Source: Geminicoccaceae bacterium
GTDB lineage: Bacteria > Pseudomonadota > Alphaproteobacteria > Geminicoccales > Geminicoccaceae
Assembly (NCBI GenBank): GCA_020638495.1
Contig: JACKIN010000020.1
Span: 1 to 56,721, forward strand
DNA: 56,721 nt
Reading direction: 5' to 3'
Positions 15,210 to 24,460 of the stretch are shown here, in pieces. A program made the translations under genes and the position numbers. The stretch's first letter is position 1. Each line of letters starts with the position of its first letter. The notes under the pieces were generated by a model. That model was given only the letters and a program-made list of their open reading frames with translations. It was not told the origin of the DNA and searched no databases.

Positions 15210-15774
15210 GCGAACCACCCGGCATCTGTGCCGGCTCTACCGGCAGAGCCCGGACCCCTGGGGTCATGCGACGCGCGCCTATGAGCGGGCAAAATTCGCG
15301 CGGACCATCGCCGCCCTCGACGGTCGCCGCTTTCGCCAGGCGGTCGAGATCGGTTGCGGCATCGGTGTCCTGACGGCGCTTCTGGCACGGCGTTGCGAGG
15401 CGCTCCTCGGCATCGACTGCGTCGCAAGCGCGGTCGCAAGCGCACGTCTCCGCCTCGCCGGTCAGTCGCATGTTCGGCTTGGCGTCGGCGTGGCGCCGGA
15501 CGACCTGCCCGACCTGTCACCCGATCTGATCGTGCTCTCGGAGGTGCTCTACTTCATGACCCCGGCCGAGATCATCCGGCTCGCCGCCTGGTGCGATGCC
15601 CATGCGGCGCCCGCGGCCCGGATCGTCATCGTCTCGTGGAAGGGGCCGACAGGCGAGGCCCTCTCGGGCCCCGCCTCCGCCGCGCTCCTGTGCAGGCCGC
15701 TGGTCGGCTGGTCTCACCGCTCACTGGACGGCGACGGCTATCGGATCGACCGGCTCGATCGGCTGGATGGCTGA
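15199..15774 (+). CDS. NodS-like class I SAM-dependent methyltransferase
   Basis: A 191-residue methyltransferase read from a TTG at 15199 inside the end of the deacetylase gene. The N-terminal DPWGHATRAYERAKF is typical of the NodS family, which N-methylates a deacetylated amino sugar in Nod factor synthesis. SAM motif I is VEIGCGIGVLTALL (residues 49-62), followed by GIDCV and LSEVLYF. NodS acts after N-deacetylation, so its position right behind a PIG-L deacetylase is biochemically coherent. The cluster has no nodABC, so this is not Nod factor synthesis. It ends five bases from the convergent gene at 15780. Confidence 0.85.
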   Translation: MPLERTTRHLCRLYRQSPDPWGHATRAYERAKFARTIAALDGRRFRQAVEIGCGIGVLTALLARRCEALLGIDCVASAVASARLRLAGQSHVRLGVGVAPDDLPDLSPDLIVLSEVLYFMTPAEIIRLAAWCDAHAAPAARIVIVSWKGPTGEALSGPASAALLCRPLVGWSHRSLDGDGYRIDRLDRLDG

Positions 15775-15779
15775 AAGGC

Positions 15780-17057
15780 TCAGCGGCTCATCGTCCGCTC
15801 GGCCTTGCGCTGGGCGCTGGCCAGCTCGCCCTGGATGTCGCCCCCCTGGATGATCGACTGCAGGGCCACGACCAGGTCGTCCATCACCGCATAGAACTTC
15901 GGGCTCTTGATCGGGTTGTCGTTGGTATCGGGCAGGGCCTGGACGAAGACCTGGGTATAGGCGTCCTCGCCCATCACGCCGCTGGTCAAAAGCGGCATGC
16001 TGCCGGTCGAGAGCTGGCTCGAGGCCTCGAAATAGGCCGTCGTGATCTCGGGGTCGAAGATCACGTGGCGGATGAACTCGGCCGCCAGGTCCTTGTGCTC
16101 GGAGCCGGCGGAGATGGTGATCTCGTGCGGGTTGCCGATCGTGCGCCGCTTGCCCGACGGGTCCATGGGCATCGGTGCCGCCCAGATGTCGCCGTCGGCG
16201 GCGGTGGTGAGCTTGCCGCCCGAGAGGTTGTTGAAGAGGCCGCGCCCCCAGGGGCCCTCGAAGATGAAGCCGGCGCGTCCGGCCGCCATGGTGTTGCGCG
16301 TCTCGTCGATGGTGAAGCCGGAAGGCGCGCAGCCCGAATCGGTGAGCTCCCTGACCCATTCATAGGCGGCGGCCGCCTCGGGTGTGTCGAAGCTGACATT
16401 GCCATCGGCATCGACGATGTCGCCACCCTGGCCGTAGATGATCGGGATGGTCCACTGGGCCGAGTTGGGATTGCGCGCGGTGCGCAGCGCGACGCCGTAG
16501 ATCGGGGCGCCATCCACGTCGGGCAGCGCGCAGATCGCCTTCGCGGCCTCGAGCAGCTCCGGCCAGGTCTGCGGCGGGGCGTCGGGGTCGAGCCCGGCCT
16601 GCTCCATGAGGTTGCGGTTGTAGAACATGATGATCGGCCCGGGGACCCAGGGCATGGCCATGATCTGGCCGTCGAAGGTCACCGAGTCGAGCGAGGACTG
16701 CGGGATCTGCGCCCACTCCTCGGCGGTGAAGTAGTCGTTCAGGGGCTCGAGCGCGCCGATGTCGTTGAGGGCCGGGACCCAGCCCGCGATCAGGTGGATG
16801 TTGTCCGGGGCGTTGCCGGCGAGGGAGGCGACGGTCGCCTGCTTCAGGGCCTGGTCGAACGGCACGTCGTTGAGGATCCAGTCGACGTCCGGGAACTTCT
16901 TCTCGAAGCCGGTCTCGATGGCCCCGACGGCCGCCGCGTGATGCGGGTAGAGATTGATCCAGCCGCTGTAGTTCAGCTCGGTCTTGTCCTGGGCCGCGGC
17001 ACCGGTGGCGACGAGCGCCACAGCCGCGGCGAGCGTGGCCATCTTCTTGTCGAGCAT
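15780..17057 (-). CDS. Sugar ABC transporter substrate-binding protein
   Basis: A 425-residue family 1 solute-binding protein. Its signal peptide (MATLAAAVALVATGAAAQ) is Sec-like with cleavage near residue 23. The mature part begins TELNYSGWINLYPHHAAAV, and AGRAGFIFEGPWG-type ligand-domain motifs are visible. GGAGG nine bases before the ATG supports the start. It lies downstream of its two permeases (17085-18904), unlike the usual binding-protein-first order. The importer is divergent from the sulfatase at 19031, which suggests that the ligand is a sulfate ester or its desulfated product. Confidence 0.9.
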   Translation of the reverse strand: MLDKKMATLAAAVALVATGAAAQDKTELNYSGWINLYPHHAAAVGAIETGFEKKFPDVDWILNDVPFDQALKQATVASLAGNAPDNIHLIAGWVPALNDIGALEPLNDYFTAEEWAQIPQSSLDSVTFDGQIMAMPWVPGPIIMFYNRNLMEQAGLDPDAPPQTWPELLEAAKAICALPDVDGAPIYGVALRTARNPNSAQWTIPIIYGQGGDIVDADGNVSFDTPEAAAAYEWVRELTDSGCAPSGFTIDETRNTMAAGRAGFIFEGPWGRGLFNNLSGGKLTTAADGDIWAAPMPMDPSGKRRTIGNPHEITISAGSEHKDLAAEFIRHVIFDPEITTAYFEASSQLSTGSMPLLTSGVMGEDAYTQVFVQALPDTNDNPIKSPKFYAVMDDLVVALQSIIQGGDIQGELASAQRKAERTMSR

Positions 17058-17084
17058 TCAAAAAGCCTCCTTCTTTCTCGTGGT

Positions 17085-17981
17085 TCAGCCCTTCACGGCG
17101 CCGGCGGTGACGCCGCTCATGAAGGTTCGTTGGAAGACGGTGAAGAGCAGGAAGATCGGCAGCGAGACCATGACCGAGAGCGCCATCATCTCGGACCAGG
17201 CCCCCTCGAACTCGGTCAGGAACGACATCGAGATACCGGCCGGGAGCGGCCGCATGCTGGTCGAGGAGACGAAGGTCAGGCCGAACAGCAGCTCGTTCCA
17301 GGACGTGACGAAGACGAAGATCGCCGACGCCCCGAGGGCGGGGCGCGCCATCGGCAGGACGATGCGAAAGAGCGTGTAGGCGCGGCTCGCACCGTCGACA
17401 AAGGCCGCCTCCTCGACCTCGACGGGTAGCTGGTCGAAGAAGTTCTTCAGGAGCCAGACACAGACCGGCAGGGTGATCACGGTGTGGCCGATGACCAGCC
17501 CGATATAAGTGTTCAGCAGGCCGAGCTGGACGAACATCAGGTACATCGAGATCATCAAGAGCGGGATCGGAAAGGCCAGGGAAGCCATGAAGAACATCAG
17601 GATGGCGTTGCGGCCGGGCAGGCGGTAGCGCGAGAGGCCGTAGGCGGCCAGCGCACCGGCGCCAGTGGCGAGGATCGCGGAGAGCAGGCCGACGATCACG
17701 CTGTTGAGGAAGTACCTGCCGAGCAGGCCCGTGAACTGGGTGGTGTACGACTCGACCGTCGGATTGCGTGGAATGAACTGCGGCGGGTAGCTGAAGACGT
17801 CGGCGAGCGGCTTGAACGAGGTCGACAGCATCCAGACGATCGGCAGGAGCAGGATCGCAAGGGACGCCACGACGAGGGCGTGCAGGCTGATGCTCGTCGC
17901 CAGCCTCGACAGCCGGTAGACCACCTCGCTGCGCCGGCGCGGCAGCGGCTTCGATCCCGTGCGCAGGGCCTCGGCGTTCAT
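17085..17981 (-). CDS. Sugar ABC transporter permease, MalG type
   Basis: A 298-residue CUT1 permease. The start at 17981 overlaps the previous permease stop by four bases; a longer in-frame extension lies within that gene and is a shadow. About six hydrophobic helices are present. The EAA loop is EEAAFVDGAS with RIVLPMARP near residues 195-220. Gene order on this strand is permease, permease, binding protein, with no ATPase. Confidence 0.92.
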   Translation of the reverse strand: MNAEALRTGSKPLPRRRSEVVYRLSRLATSISLHALVVASLAILLLPIVWMLSTSFKPLADVFSYPPQFIPRNPTVESYTTQFTGLLGRYFLNSVIVGLLSAILATGAGALAAYGLSRYRLPGRNAILMFFMASLAFPIPLLMISMYLMFVQLGLLNTYIGLVIGHTVITLPVCVWLLKNFFDQLPVEVEEAAFVDGASRAYTLFRIVLPMARPALGASAIFVFVTSWNELLFGLTFVSSTSMRPLPAGISMSFLTEFEGAWSEMMALSVMVSLPIFLLFTVFQRTFMSGVTAGAVKG

Positions 17982-18904
17982 GCCAGGTTCCGGCGCAGGG
18001 CCACGCGCACGTAGAGGAGCGCGAAGGCCATCAGCAGGATCAGCCAGACAGTGCCGATGGCCGAGGCGAGGCCGAAATCCCAGTCCTCGAAGGCCGTCTT
18101 GTAGGTGTAGAGCGAGAGCACCATCGTCGCGTTGATCGGCCCGCCCTGGGTGAGGACGAAGATCATCGTCATTTCCTGAAAGAAGCGGACCGCCTGCAGG
18201 AGTGCCGCCACCATGATGATGTTCTGCATCAGGGGCAGGATCACGTAGCGCTGCCGCTGCAGGAAGCTCGCCCCGTCGATCGCCGCGGACTCGACCAGCT
18301 CGGAGGGGATGCCCTGCAGGGCGGCGAGGCAGATGACCATGATGAACGGGATGGCGCGCCAGGCGTAGCCGCTGATGATCGCCCATTGCGAGGCCTTCTG
18401 GTCGAACATCCATTTGACCGGCGTCTCTATCAGCCCCACCTGCATGAGCAGATAGTTGACGAGGCCGTAGTCCTGGCTGAACAGCCAGCCCCAGAGAATG
18501 GCGATGACGATCCAGGGCACCACCCAGACCTGGAAGATGGCGGCGCGGAAGATGGCAGCGGCGCGAATGCCCGAGATCAGGAGCGTGGCCAGGCCGTAGC
18601 CGCAGGCGGTGGCGATGATCGTGGCAGCGCCCACGATGAAGACCGTGTTCCACAGGACTTCCCAGAACTCGCCGTCCTCGAGGAGGTAGACGAAGTTCTC
18701 GAGCCCGACGAAGGACCGGCCGGAGCTGAGCGGGCTGGCGTCGGTGAAGGCGAGGCCGACACTGTTCACCACGGGATAGACGATGAAGAGGCCGACGAGC
18801 AGAATGGACGGCGCGAAGATCGCCGCCAGGAAGACCGGCGCCTGCCTTGGTGAGAAGCCCAAACCGCCTCCCTGCTGAACGGCTGTCCGCCCGGTATCCG
18901 GCAA
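17978..18904 (-). CDS. Sugar ABC transporter permease, MalF/UgpA type
   Basis: A 308-residue CUT1 permease and first gene of the minus-strand importer operon. About six hydrophobic segments start near residue 22 (VFLAAIFAPSILLVGLF). The EAA loop reads ESAAIDGAS with YVILPLMQN near residues 210-235. Its promoter must lie in the 126-bp gap shared with the divergent sulfatase, which contains an ATAACC-GTC-GGTTAT dyad. That arrangement points to joint control of uptake and desulfation. Confidence 0.92.
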   Translation of the reverse strand: MPDTGRTAVQQGGGLGFSPRQAPVFLAAIFAPSILLVGLFIVYPVVNSVGLAFTDASPLSSGRSFVGLENFVYLLEDGEFWEVLWNTVFIVGAATIIATACGYGLATLLISGIRAAAIFRAAIFQVWVVPWIVIAILWGWLFSQDYGLVNYLLMQVGLIETPVKWMFDQKASQWAIISGYAWRAIPFIMVICLAALQGIPSELVESAAIDGASFLQRQRYVILPLMQNIIMVAALLQAVRFFQEMTMIFVLTQGGPINATMVLSLYTYKTAFEDWDFGLASAIGTVWLILLMAFALLYVRVALRRNLA

Positions 18905-18915
18905 GTGCGCCGTTG

Positions 18916-18949
18916 ATAACCGTCGGTTATTGCTGGCTTGTCGGTTAGT
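18916..18949. promoter_or_regulatory. Operator-like dyad between divergent importer and sulfatase
   Basis: ATAACCGTCGGTTAT at 18916-18930 is a perfect dyad with six-base arms. TGTCGGTTAGTG starting near 18940 repeats the right half as a direct repeat 18 bases on. It sits in the only intergenic gap between the permease at 18904 and the sulfatase at 19031. The same half-site occurs before the sulfatases/importers at 27138 and 30243. Confidence 0.5.
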
Positions 18950-19030
18950 GCTTGTCGCAGCGGGCTGGCCTCGTCAAGACAAATGTCGTGGGTCGGCTGC
19001 GGTCGAATCGAGAGCAGATGGGAGAATCGA

Positions 19031-20485
19031 ATGGCATCGGCCCGAAAGCCCAACGTCATCCTGATCGTCGCCGATGACCTTGGCTACGGCGATATCGGCG
19101 CCTTCAACGAGGGCCGGGTGGCGACACCCAATCTCGACCGGCTGGTCAGTGAGGGTGTCACCTGCCGCCAGCACTATGCCGCCTCGCCGATCTGCGCACC
19201 GTCGCGCGCGGCCCTGCTGACCGGGCGCTACAACCACCGCACCGGTGCGATCACCCAGCATGAGATCCACGGGCTGGACCGCATCGCGCTCCGCGAGGTG
19301 ACGCTGGCTGATCGCTTCCGCCATGCCGGCTACGCCACCGGGCTCGTCGGCAAGTGGCACAACGGCACGTTCGACCGGCGCTACGAGCCCAATGCCCGCG
19401 GCTTTCAGGAGTTCGTCGGCTTCTGCGGCGGCTGGGTGGACTACTACGACTACACGCTTCGGGTCGACGACGGCATCCGACGCTCCGACGGGCGCTACAT
19501 GACGGACGTGCTTACCGAGGAGGCCCTGGGCTTCGTCGAGCGCCACAAGCGAGAGCCCTTCTTCCTCCACCTCGCCTACAGCGCGCCGCATTCGCCCTTC
19601 CAGGCGCCGGCCGGCATGGCCGAGCCGCATCTGGAGAAGGGCCTGAACCGGATCGTCGCCACCACCTACGCCATGATCGAGCGCATGGACGAGGGCATCG
19701 GCCGGCTGCTCGACAGGCTCGACGCGGAAGGGCTGGCCGAGCAGACCATCGTCCTCTTCACCAGCGACAACGGCCCGGCCTTCTTCAACCCGCCCTACAT
19801 GCTCGAGCCCGGCGAGGACACGTTCAACGAACGGTTCAACGCCGGCCTCAGGGGCAGCAAGGGCTGGATCTACGAGGGCGGCATCCGGGTGCCGATGCTC
19901 CTTCGCTATTCCGAGCGGGTTCCGGCCGGATCCACCAATGACGACCTCATCCAGTTCGTCGACTGGGTCCCGACGCTGATGCGCCTGGCCGGGCTTGCGC
20001 CGATGGACGCACCGCCGCTCGACGGCAGCGACGTCTCGGCCTGCCTCATGGGCGAGCCGGCCGACCTGCCCGACCAGCAGTTCTGGCAGTGGAACTTCTA
20101 CATGCCCTGCATCGGCACCAACGCGGCGATGCGCGACGGTTCCTGGAAGCTGATCAGGCCGATGATGAAGGGCACCCGCTTCTTCAGTCCCGAGCTCTAC
20201 GCGACGCCCGATGACGCGGCCCTCGCCAAGGCCTTCGTCGCGGCGGACATCGCGCACAAGCGGGACCCGTCGTCGATTCGCGAGCTGGTGCCCGTGCCGC
20301 GGATTCGCCTGCCGGCGCCCGAGCCGCTTGAGCTCTACGACCTGGCCAGCGACCCCGGCGAGCAGCACGACCTCGCCGCCCAGCATCCGGACCGGGTGGC
20401 GCGGATGCAGGCCAGGCTCGAGGACTGGTTCGACCGGGTCGAAGCCGACCGTCGGACGACCGCCGAGGCCGCCGCCGTAGCCTAA
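19031..20485 (+). CDS. Sulfatase (Cys-type, formylglycine-dependent)
   Basis: A 484-residue alkaline-phosphatase-fold sulfatase. The modification site is C55-A-P-S-R59; FGE converts the Cys to formylglycine, the nucleophile that cleaves the sulfate ester. Metal ligands are visible: DD at 15-16 and the SDNG motif. The family lysine is in GKWHNG. There is no signal peptide, so it acts in the cytoplasm after uptake. GGGAGAA precedes the ATG at 19031. Substrate is not predictable. It is divergent from the ABC importer at 15780-18904 and ends seven bases from the convergent SDR gene. Confidence 0.93.
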   Translation: MASARKPNVILIVADDLGYGDIGAFNEGRVATPNLDRLVSEGVTCRQHYAASPICAPSRAALLTGRYNHRTGAITQHEIHGLDRIALREVTLADRFRHAGYATGLVGKWHNGTFDRRYEPNARGFQEFVGFCGGWVDYYDYTLRVDDGIRRSDGRYMTDVLTEEALGFVERHKREPFFLHLAYSAPHSPFQAPAGMAEPHLEKGLNRIVATTYAMIERMDEGIGRLLDRLDAEGLAEQTIVLFTSDNGPAFFNPPYMLEPGEDTFNERFNAGLRGSKGWIYEGGIRVPMLLRYSERVPAGSTNDDLIQFVDWVPTLMRLAGLAPMDAPPLDGSDVSACLMGEPADLPDQQFWQWNFYMPCIGTNAAMRDGSWKLIRPMMKGTRFFSPELYATPDDAALAKAFVAADIAHKRDPSSIRELVPVPRIRLPAPEPLELYDLASDPGEQHDLAAQHPDRVARMQARLEDWFDRVEADRRTTAEAAAVA

Positions 20486-20492
20486 TATCGCG

Positions 20493-21302
20493 TCAGCCGC
20501 GCGGTGGTGGCGGGGTCATCGCCAGCATGGCGAGGAGACCGCCGTCGACCTTGAGGTCGGCGCCGGTGATCCAGGCGGAGCGCGGCCCGGCGAGGAAGGC
20601 GATCGCCTCGGCGATATCGTCCGGCTGGCCCAGCCGGCCGAGCGGCAGGCGGCCCGCCTGCTCGGTCAGCACCGAGTCGCCGTCTCGGTCGGGAAACATC
20701 GTCTCCCAGGACTTCCGCAGCAAGGGCGTGTCGATCGGACCGGGACAGACCGCGTTGACGCGGATCCCGTCCGGCCCGTGGTTGAGCGCCATGCCGCGGG
20801 TCATGCCGAGGAGGGCCGTCTTCGTCGTCACATAGGCGAGCCGTTCGCCGAGCGTGGCGAAGGAGTGAACGGAGGCAACGACGACAATGGCGCCGCCGCC
20901 ACGCTTCCTCATCTCCGGAATGCCGTGCTTGGCGCCGAGCATGACGGCGTCGAGATTGATCGCCATGACCCGCCGCCAGTCCTCCTCGGCGACCTCGACC
21001 GCCCCGCCGAAGGTGCCGACGCCGGCATTGGCGACCAGGATGTCGAGCCCGCCGAAGCGATCGACCGCCAGCTTCGTCAGCCGCTCGGCGCTGACGGACT
21101 CGGCCAGATCGAGCGCCATGCCGGCCATGGAGAGGCCTGCCGCCTCGGCCTCGGCCAGGGTGGCCGCCACGTCCTTCTCGTTCGACGAGCAGATCGCGAC
21201 CGAAGCGCCCGACTTCGCGAGGCGCCAGGCCGTGGCCTTGCCGATCCCCCTGGTGGCACCGGTGACGATCGCCACCTTGCCGGCAAACTCGCTGTCACTC
21301 AT
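20493..21302 (-). CDS. Short-chain dehydrogenase/reductase (SDR)
   Basis: A 269-residue classical SDR. Cofactor motif TGATRGIG is near residue 14, NAG near 91, and the active site has Ser in VASVHSF with YVTTK (YxxxK) near 158. PGPIDTPLL follows. The family oxidises or reduces secondary alcohols, often of sugars. Its start overlaps the FGE gene stop by four bases, making it the last gene of the sulfatase-Tct-FGE run. It plausibly oxidises the alcohol released by a sulfatase. Confidence 0.9.
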   Translation of the reverse strand: MSDSEFAGKVAIVTGATRGIGKATAWRLAKSGASVAICSSNEKDVAATLAEAEAAGLSMAGMALDLAESVSAERLTKLAVDRFGGLDILVANAGVGTFGGAVEVAEEDWRRVMAINLDAVMLGAKHGIPEMRKRGGGAIVVVASVHSFATLGERLAYVTTKTALLGMTRGMALNHGPDGIRVNAVCPGPIDTPLLRKSWETMFPDRDGDSVLTEQAGRLPLGRLGQPDDIAEAIAFLAGPRSAWITGADLKVDGGLLAMLAMTPPPPRG

Positions 21303-22330
21303 CTGGCCAGGTCCCCGTCAACTGCCGGCACGACGCAACGAAAACCCAGATGGCGGATGGCGGTGTCGATCGCCTGGCCCTGCCGCGCCGCCGGTCGATA
21401 GCGCAGGCAATACTGGTCGGTGCAGAGGTAGGAGCCGCCCTTGACCACCTTGCGCGGGATTTGCAGATGCGGCGCGAAAGGGTCGATGCTGCCTTCCCTC
21501 GTGCCGCCATGAGGATCGCTCGGCACGCAGCAGGGCTTGGCGGCGTCAGGCGCGTGCCGGTCAGTGTACCAGTCGGTGGTCCACTCCCAGACATTGCCAG
21601 CCATGTCGAAGAGCCCGAAGCCGTTGGCCGGATAGCTGCCGACCGGCGAGGTCCACTTCCAGCCGTCTGGAGCGAGGTTCTCGTAGGGAAAGCGGCCATG
21701 CCAGGTCTTGGCCATGGATCGCCCCTCGGGCTCGAACTCGTTGCCCCAGCAATAGTCGGCGTCCTCGAGCCCGCCACGGGCCGCGAACTCCCACATCGCC
21801 TCGGTGGGCAGTGTCTTGCCGCACCAGCGGGCATAGGCCAGCGCATCCCCGATGGTGACGTGGACCACGGGATGGTCGGCCAGGGCATCGGCGCCCGCCC
21901 CCCCCGGCCGGCGCCAACAGGCACCGGGCACATACTCCCACCACTGGCGAAAATCCTTGAGGTCTACCGGGCCCTGGGTCGGACGGAAGACCAGGGCACC
22001 GGGCTTCAGCAGGCCGGGATCGATGCCGGGGTAGAGAGCAGGATCGATCGTCCGCTCGGCCTCGGTGACATAGCCGGTGGCAGCGACGAAGCGGGCGAAG
22101 TCGGCATTGGTGACGGGGTACGGATCGATCCAGAAGGCGTCGACGCGGACCCGCCGGGACGGCGCCTCCTCGGGATAATGGCGATCCGAGCCCATGCGGA
22201 ACTCGCCACCTTCGAGCCGCACCATCGTGTCGAGATCGGGCTGGCCCGCCGGCACCACCACCGCTGGCACGGCGCGTGCAGCCGGCCGGCGCGTGCCCTT
22301 GCGTCGCAGCCGGCGGGCGAGGCTGGTCAT
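21299..22330 (-). CDS. Formylglycine-generating enzyme (sulfatase-modifying factor, SUMF1 family)
   Basis: A 343-residue FGE. The family start VRLEGGEFRMGSD is near 38, with WWEYVPGACWRRPGG, WCGKTLPTEAMWEFAARGG and AGNVWEWTTDW in order. The C-terminal GGSYLCTDQYCLRYRPAAR holds both catalytic copper-binding cysteines (C303 and C308), aligned with C336 and C341 of human FGE. It oxidises the Cys in C-x-P-x-R of sulfatases. It overlaps TctA and the SDR by four bases each. It is the evident maturase for the five Cys-type sulfatases in this window. There is no signal peptide, so it is cytoplasmic. Confidence 0.93.
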   Translation of the reverse strand: MTSLARRLRRKGTRRPAARAVPAVVVPAGQPDLDTMVRLEGGEFRMGSDRHYPEEAPSRRVRVDAFWIDPYPVTNADFARFVAATGYVTEAERTIDPALYPGIDPGLLKPGALVFRPTQGPVDLKDFRQWWEYVPGACWRRPGGAGADALADHPVVHVTIGDALAYARWCGKTLPTEAMWEFAARGGLEDADYCWGNEFEPEGRSMAKTWHGRFPYENLAPDGWKWTSPVGSYPANGFGLFDMAGNVWEWTTDWYTDRHAPDAAKPCCVPSDPHGGTREGSIDPFAPHLQIPRKVVKGGSYLCTDQYCLRYRPAARQGQAIDTAIRHLGFRCVVPAVDGDLAR

Positions 22331-23838
22331 TCGGCCTGTGCCGCCGGCCGGCGGGCGCCGGCGATGAGCCGGCTGACCGAACGGCGGAGCACCGGCAGGC
22401 TGCCGACCAGCGTCAGGACCAGCACGATGAGGAGCCCGAGGGCGATCGGTCGGGTCACGAGCGGCGAGAGATCGCCGTCGCCGATGATCATGGCATTGCG
22501 CAGGAACTCGTCGAGCAGGCTGCCGAGGACGATGCCGAGCACCATGGGCGCCAGCGGGAAATCGAGCCGACGCATCACATAGGCCAGCACGCCGAAGGCC
22601 AGCATCATCCAGACGTCACCGTATTGCAGCTTCGAGGCGTAGGCGCCCATCACGCCCATGGCGATCACCACGGCCATGATGTTCTCCCGCGGGATCAGCA
22701 GCACGTGGATGATGACGTGGGCGAGGGCGAGGCCGACGATCAGCATGGCGACGACGCCGAAGAGCAGCCCGATCACCATGTACTCGAAGAGATCGAGGTT
22801 CTCGAAGAGGAACATCGGCCCGGGTGTCAGGCCGTGCACGAAGAGGGCAGCCATGATGATCGCCGCGCCGCCGCTGCCCGGCAGGCCCAAGGCGATCACC
22901 GGAATTAGGGACGAGGGGACGACGGCGTTGTTGCCGGTCTCGGCGGCGATCACCCCTTCGGTCGAGCCCTTGCCGTAGAGGTCCGGATTTCGGCTGGTGC
23001 GCTTGGCGAGAACGTATGAGATCCAGGCACCCATGTCGGCGCCGAGCCCCGGCAGGATGCCGATGATGCTGCCGATGACGCCCGATTGCAGCACCACCCG
23101 CACCCGGCCCTTGAGGTCCTCGAGGGTCGGCATGATGCGGCCGATCTTGTGGGTGACCGGCTCGAGGTGGATGTCGCGATCGCGCATCGCCACGACCACC
23201 TGGCTGATGCCGAAGAGCCCGACGATGGCCGCCACCAGCCCGACCCCGGCCTCGAGATAGTGCGAGCCGAAGGAGAAGCGCGGGTGCATGTGCAGGTCGT
23301 CGAGGCCGACCTGCGCGATCAGGAGGCCGACCATGCCGGCGATCCAGCCCTTGATCGGATCGTCGCCGGTGAGCGATCCCGCCATCATCACGCCGAGCAG
23401 CACGAGCAGCAGCAGCTCCCAGGAGGTGAACAGCAGGGAGACCTTGACCAGCCATGGGGTGAGGAAGGCGAGGAAGGCGATGGCGATCAGCGTGCCGATG
23501 CACGACGCGATGGTGGTCAGCGCGATGGCTCTGCCGGCCTTGCCCTGCAAGGCGAGCTGGTAGCCGTCGATCGCGGTCGCGGCGGAGGCCGGGGCGCCCG
23601 GGATGTTGAGGAGGATGGCCGAAAGGCTGCCGCCATAGACCCCGCCCATGTAGATCAGCATCATGGCGAGGATCGAGTACTCGGTCTGCATCGTGTACGC
23701 GATGCCGAGCAGGAGCGCCATGGCCATGGGGCCGGTGAGGCCAGGCATGGCCCCCATGATGATGCCGAGCGTCATCGACCAGAAGATCGTGAAGATCGCC
23801 CAGGGATCGAGCAGCAGCCGGCCGACTTCCTCGAGCAT
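22327..23838 (-). CDS. tctA: Tripartite tricarboxylate transporter, large membrane subunit TctA
   Basis: A 503-residue integral membrane protein with about 12 hydrophobic segments. TctA signatures are GLTGPMAMALLLGIAY near residue 34 and GGVYGGSLSAILLNIPGAP near 65, with a mirrored GLPGSGGAAI motif in the second half. It drives secondary, ion-coupled uptake of carboxylates delivered by the TctC binding protein. It lies between TctB (42 bp upstream) and FGE (four-base overlap). The complete TctCBA set inside a sulfatase operon suggests that a carboxylated sulfate ester or its product is imported. Confidence 0.93.
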   Translation of the reverse strand: MLEEVGRLLLDPWAIFTIFWSMTLGIIMGAMPGLTGPMAMALLLGIAYTMQTEYSILAMMLIYMGGVYGGSLSAILLNIPGAPASAATAIDGYQLALQGKAGRAIALTTIASCIGTLIAIAFLAFLTPWLVKVSLLFTSWELLLLVLLGVMMAGSLTGDDPIKGWIAGMVGLLIAQVGLDDLHMHPRFSFGSHYLEAGVGLVAAIVGLFGISQVVVAMRDRDIHLEPVTHKIGRIMPTLEDLKGRVRVVLQSGVIGSIIGILPGLGADMGAWISYVLAKRTSRNPDLYGKGSTEGVIAAETGNNAVVPSSLIPVIALGLPGSGGAAIIMAALFVHGLTPGPMFLFENLDLFEYMVIGLLFGVVAMLIVGLALAHVIIHVLLIPRENIMAVVIAMGVMGAYASKLQYGDVWMMLAFGVLAYVMRRLDFPLAPMVLGIVLGSLLDEFLRNAMIIGDGDLSPLVTRPIALGLLIVLVLTLVGSLPVLRRSVSRLIAGARRPAAQAE

Positions 23839-23880
23839 CCCGCTACCTCCTGGCTCGACCGAACGATGAGGTGATCTTGG

Positions 23881-24414
23881 TCACGGCAGCGGCACGAAGA
23901 AGATCTCGCCGAACACGTACCAGAGAATGAACGTCAAGAGCGCGCTCAGGCCGATGCTCCAGATGAGCACGTAGCGGACCGAGAGCTTCCTGGCATAGGC
24001 GGTCTGGAAGACGAAAAGGAGCGCGAAGGTCGCCGGCACGTACCCGATCAGCGGTGTGACCAGGATGTAGACGAAGATCATGGCGAAGCAGGCACCGGCC
24101 CTGAGCCCTTCGATCCGCGGCTGCAGCGGACCGAGCCTGAGACGGAAGTCGCGGGCGCGGAACATCAAGGCCAGCGACAGGAGCAGGAGAACGAGAGCGA
24201 TCAGCCCCGGGGTCAGCCCGGGCGAGCCGAGCCAGCCGCTACCGGCGAAATGCGGCATCCGGTAGGACGTGACCAGGACGTAGAGACTCAGGAGAAAGAG
24301 CACGACGCCGGTGACGAAGTCCGGCGCCGCCTTCTCCGGGCTGGCGTAGAAGGCCTTTCTCCTGGCTGGCTCCGGCCGGGCCGGCCCAGTCCCGCTCTGG
24401 TCCATGCTGCTCAT
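23881..24414 (-). CDS. tctB: Tripartite tricarboxylate transporter, small membrane subunit TctB
   Basis: A 177-residue membrane protein with four hydrophobic segments (about residues 35-50, 65-85, 105-125 and 150-170), the usual TctB size and topology. It starts at 24414 or at the second Met at 24405. It sits between TctC and TctA, the normal order. Sequence conservation in TctB is low, so the call rests on size, topology and position. Confidence 0.88.
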   Translation of the reverse strand: MSSMDQSGTGPARPEPARRKAFYASPEKAAPDFVTGVVLFLLSLYVLVTSYRMPHFAGSGWLGSPGLTPGLIALVLLLLSLALMFRARDFRLRLGPLQPRIEGLRAGACFAMIFVYILVTPLIGYVPATFALLFVFQTAYARKLSVRYVLIWSIGLSALLTFILWYVFGEIFFVPLP

Positions 24415-24460
24415 CCGGATGGAGCTTGCGGGCGGCGCCGGAGGGCACCGCCCGACTGGC

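Noticed and set aside
15199..15774. Calling the methyltransferase nodS
   Set aside because: No nodABC genes are present; only family resemblance supports it.
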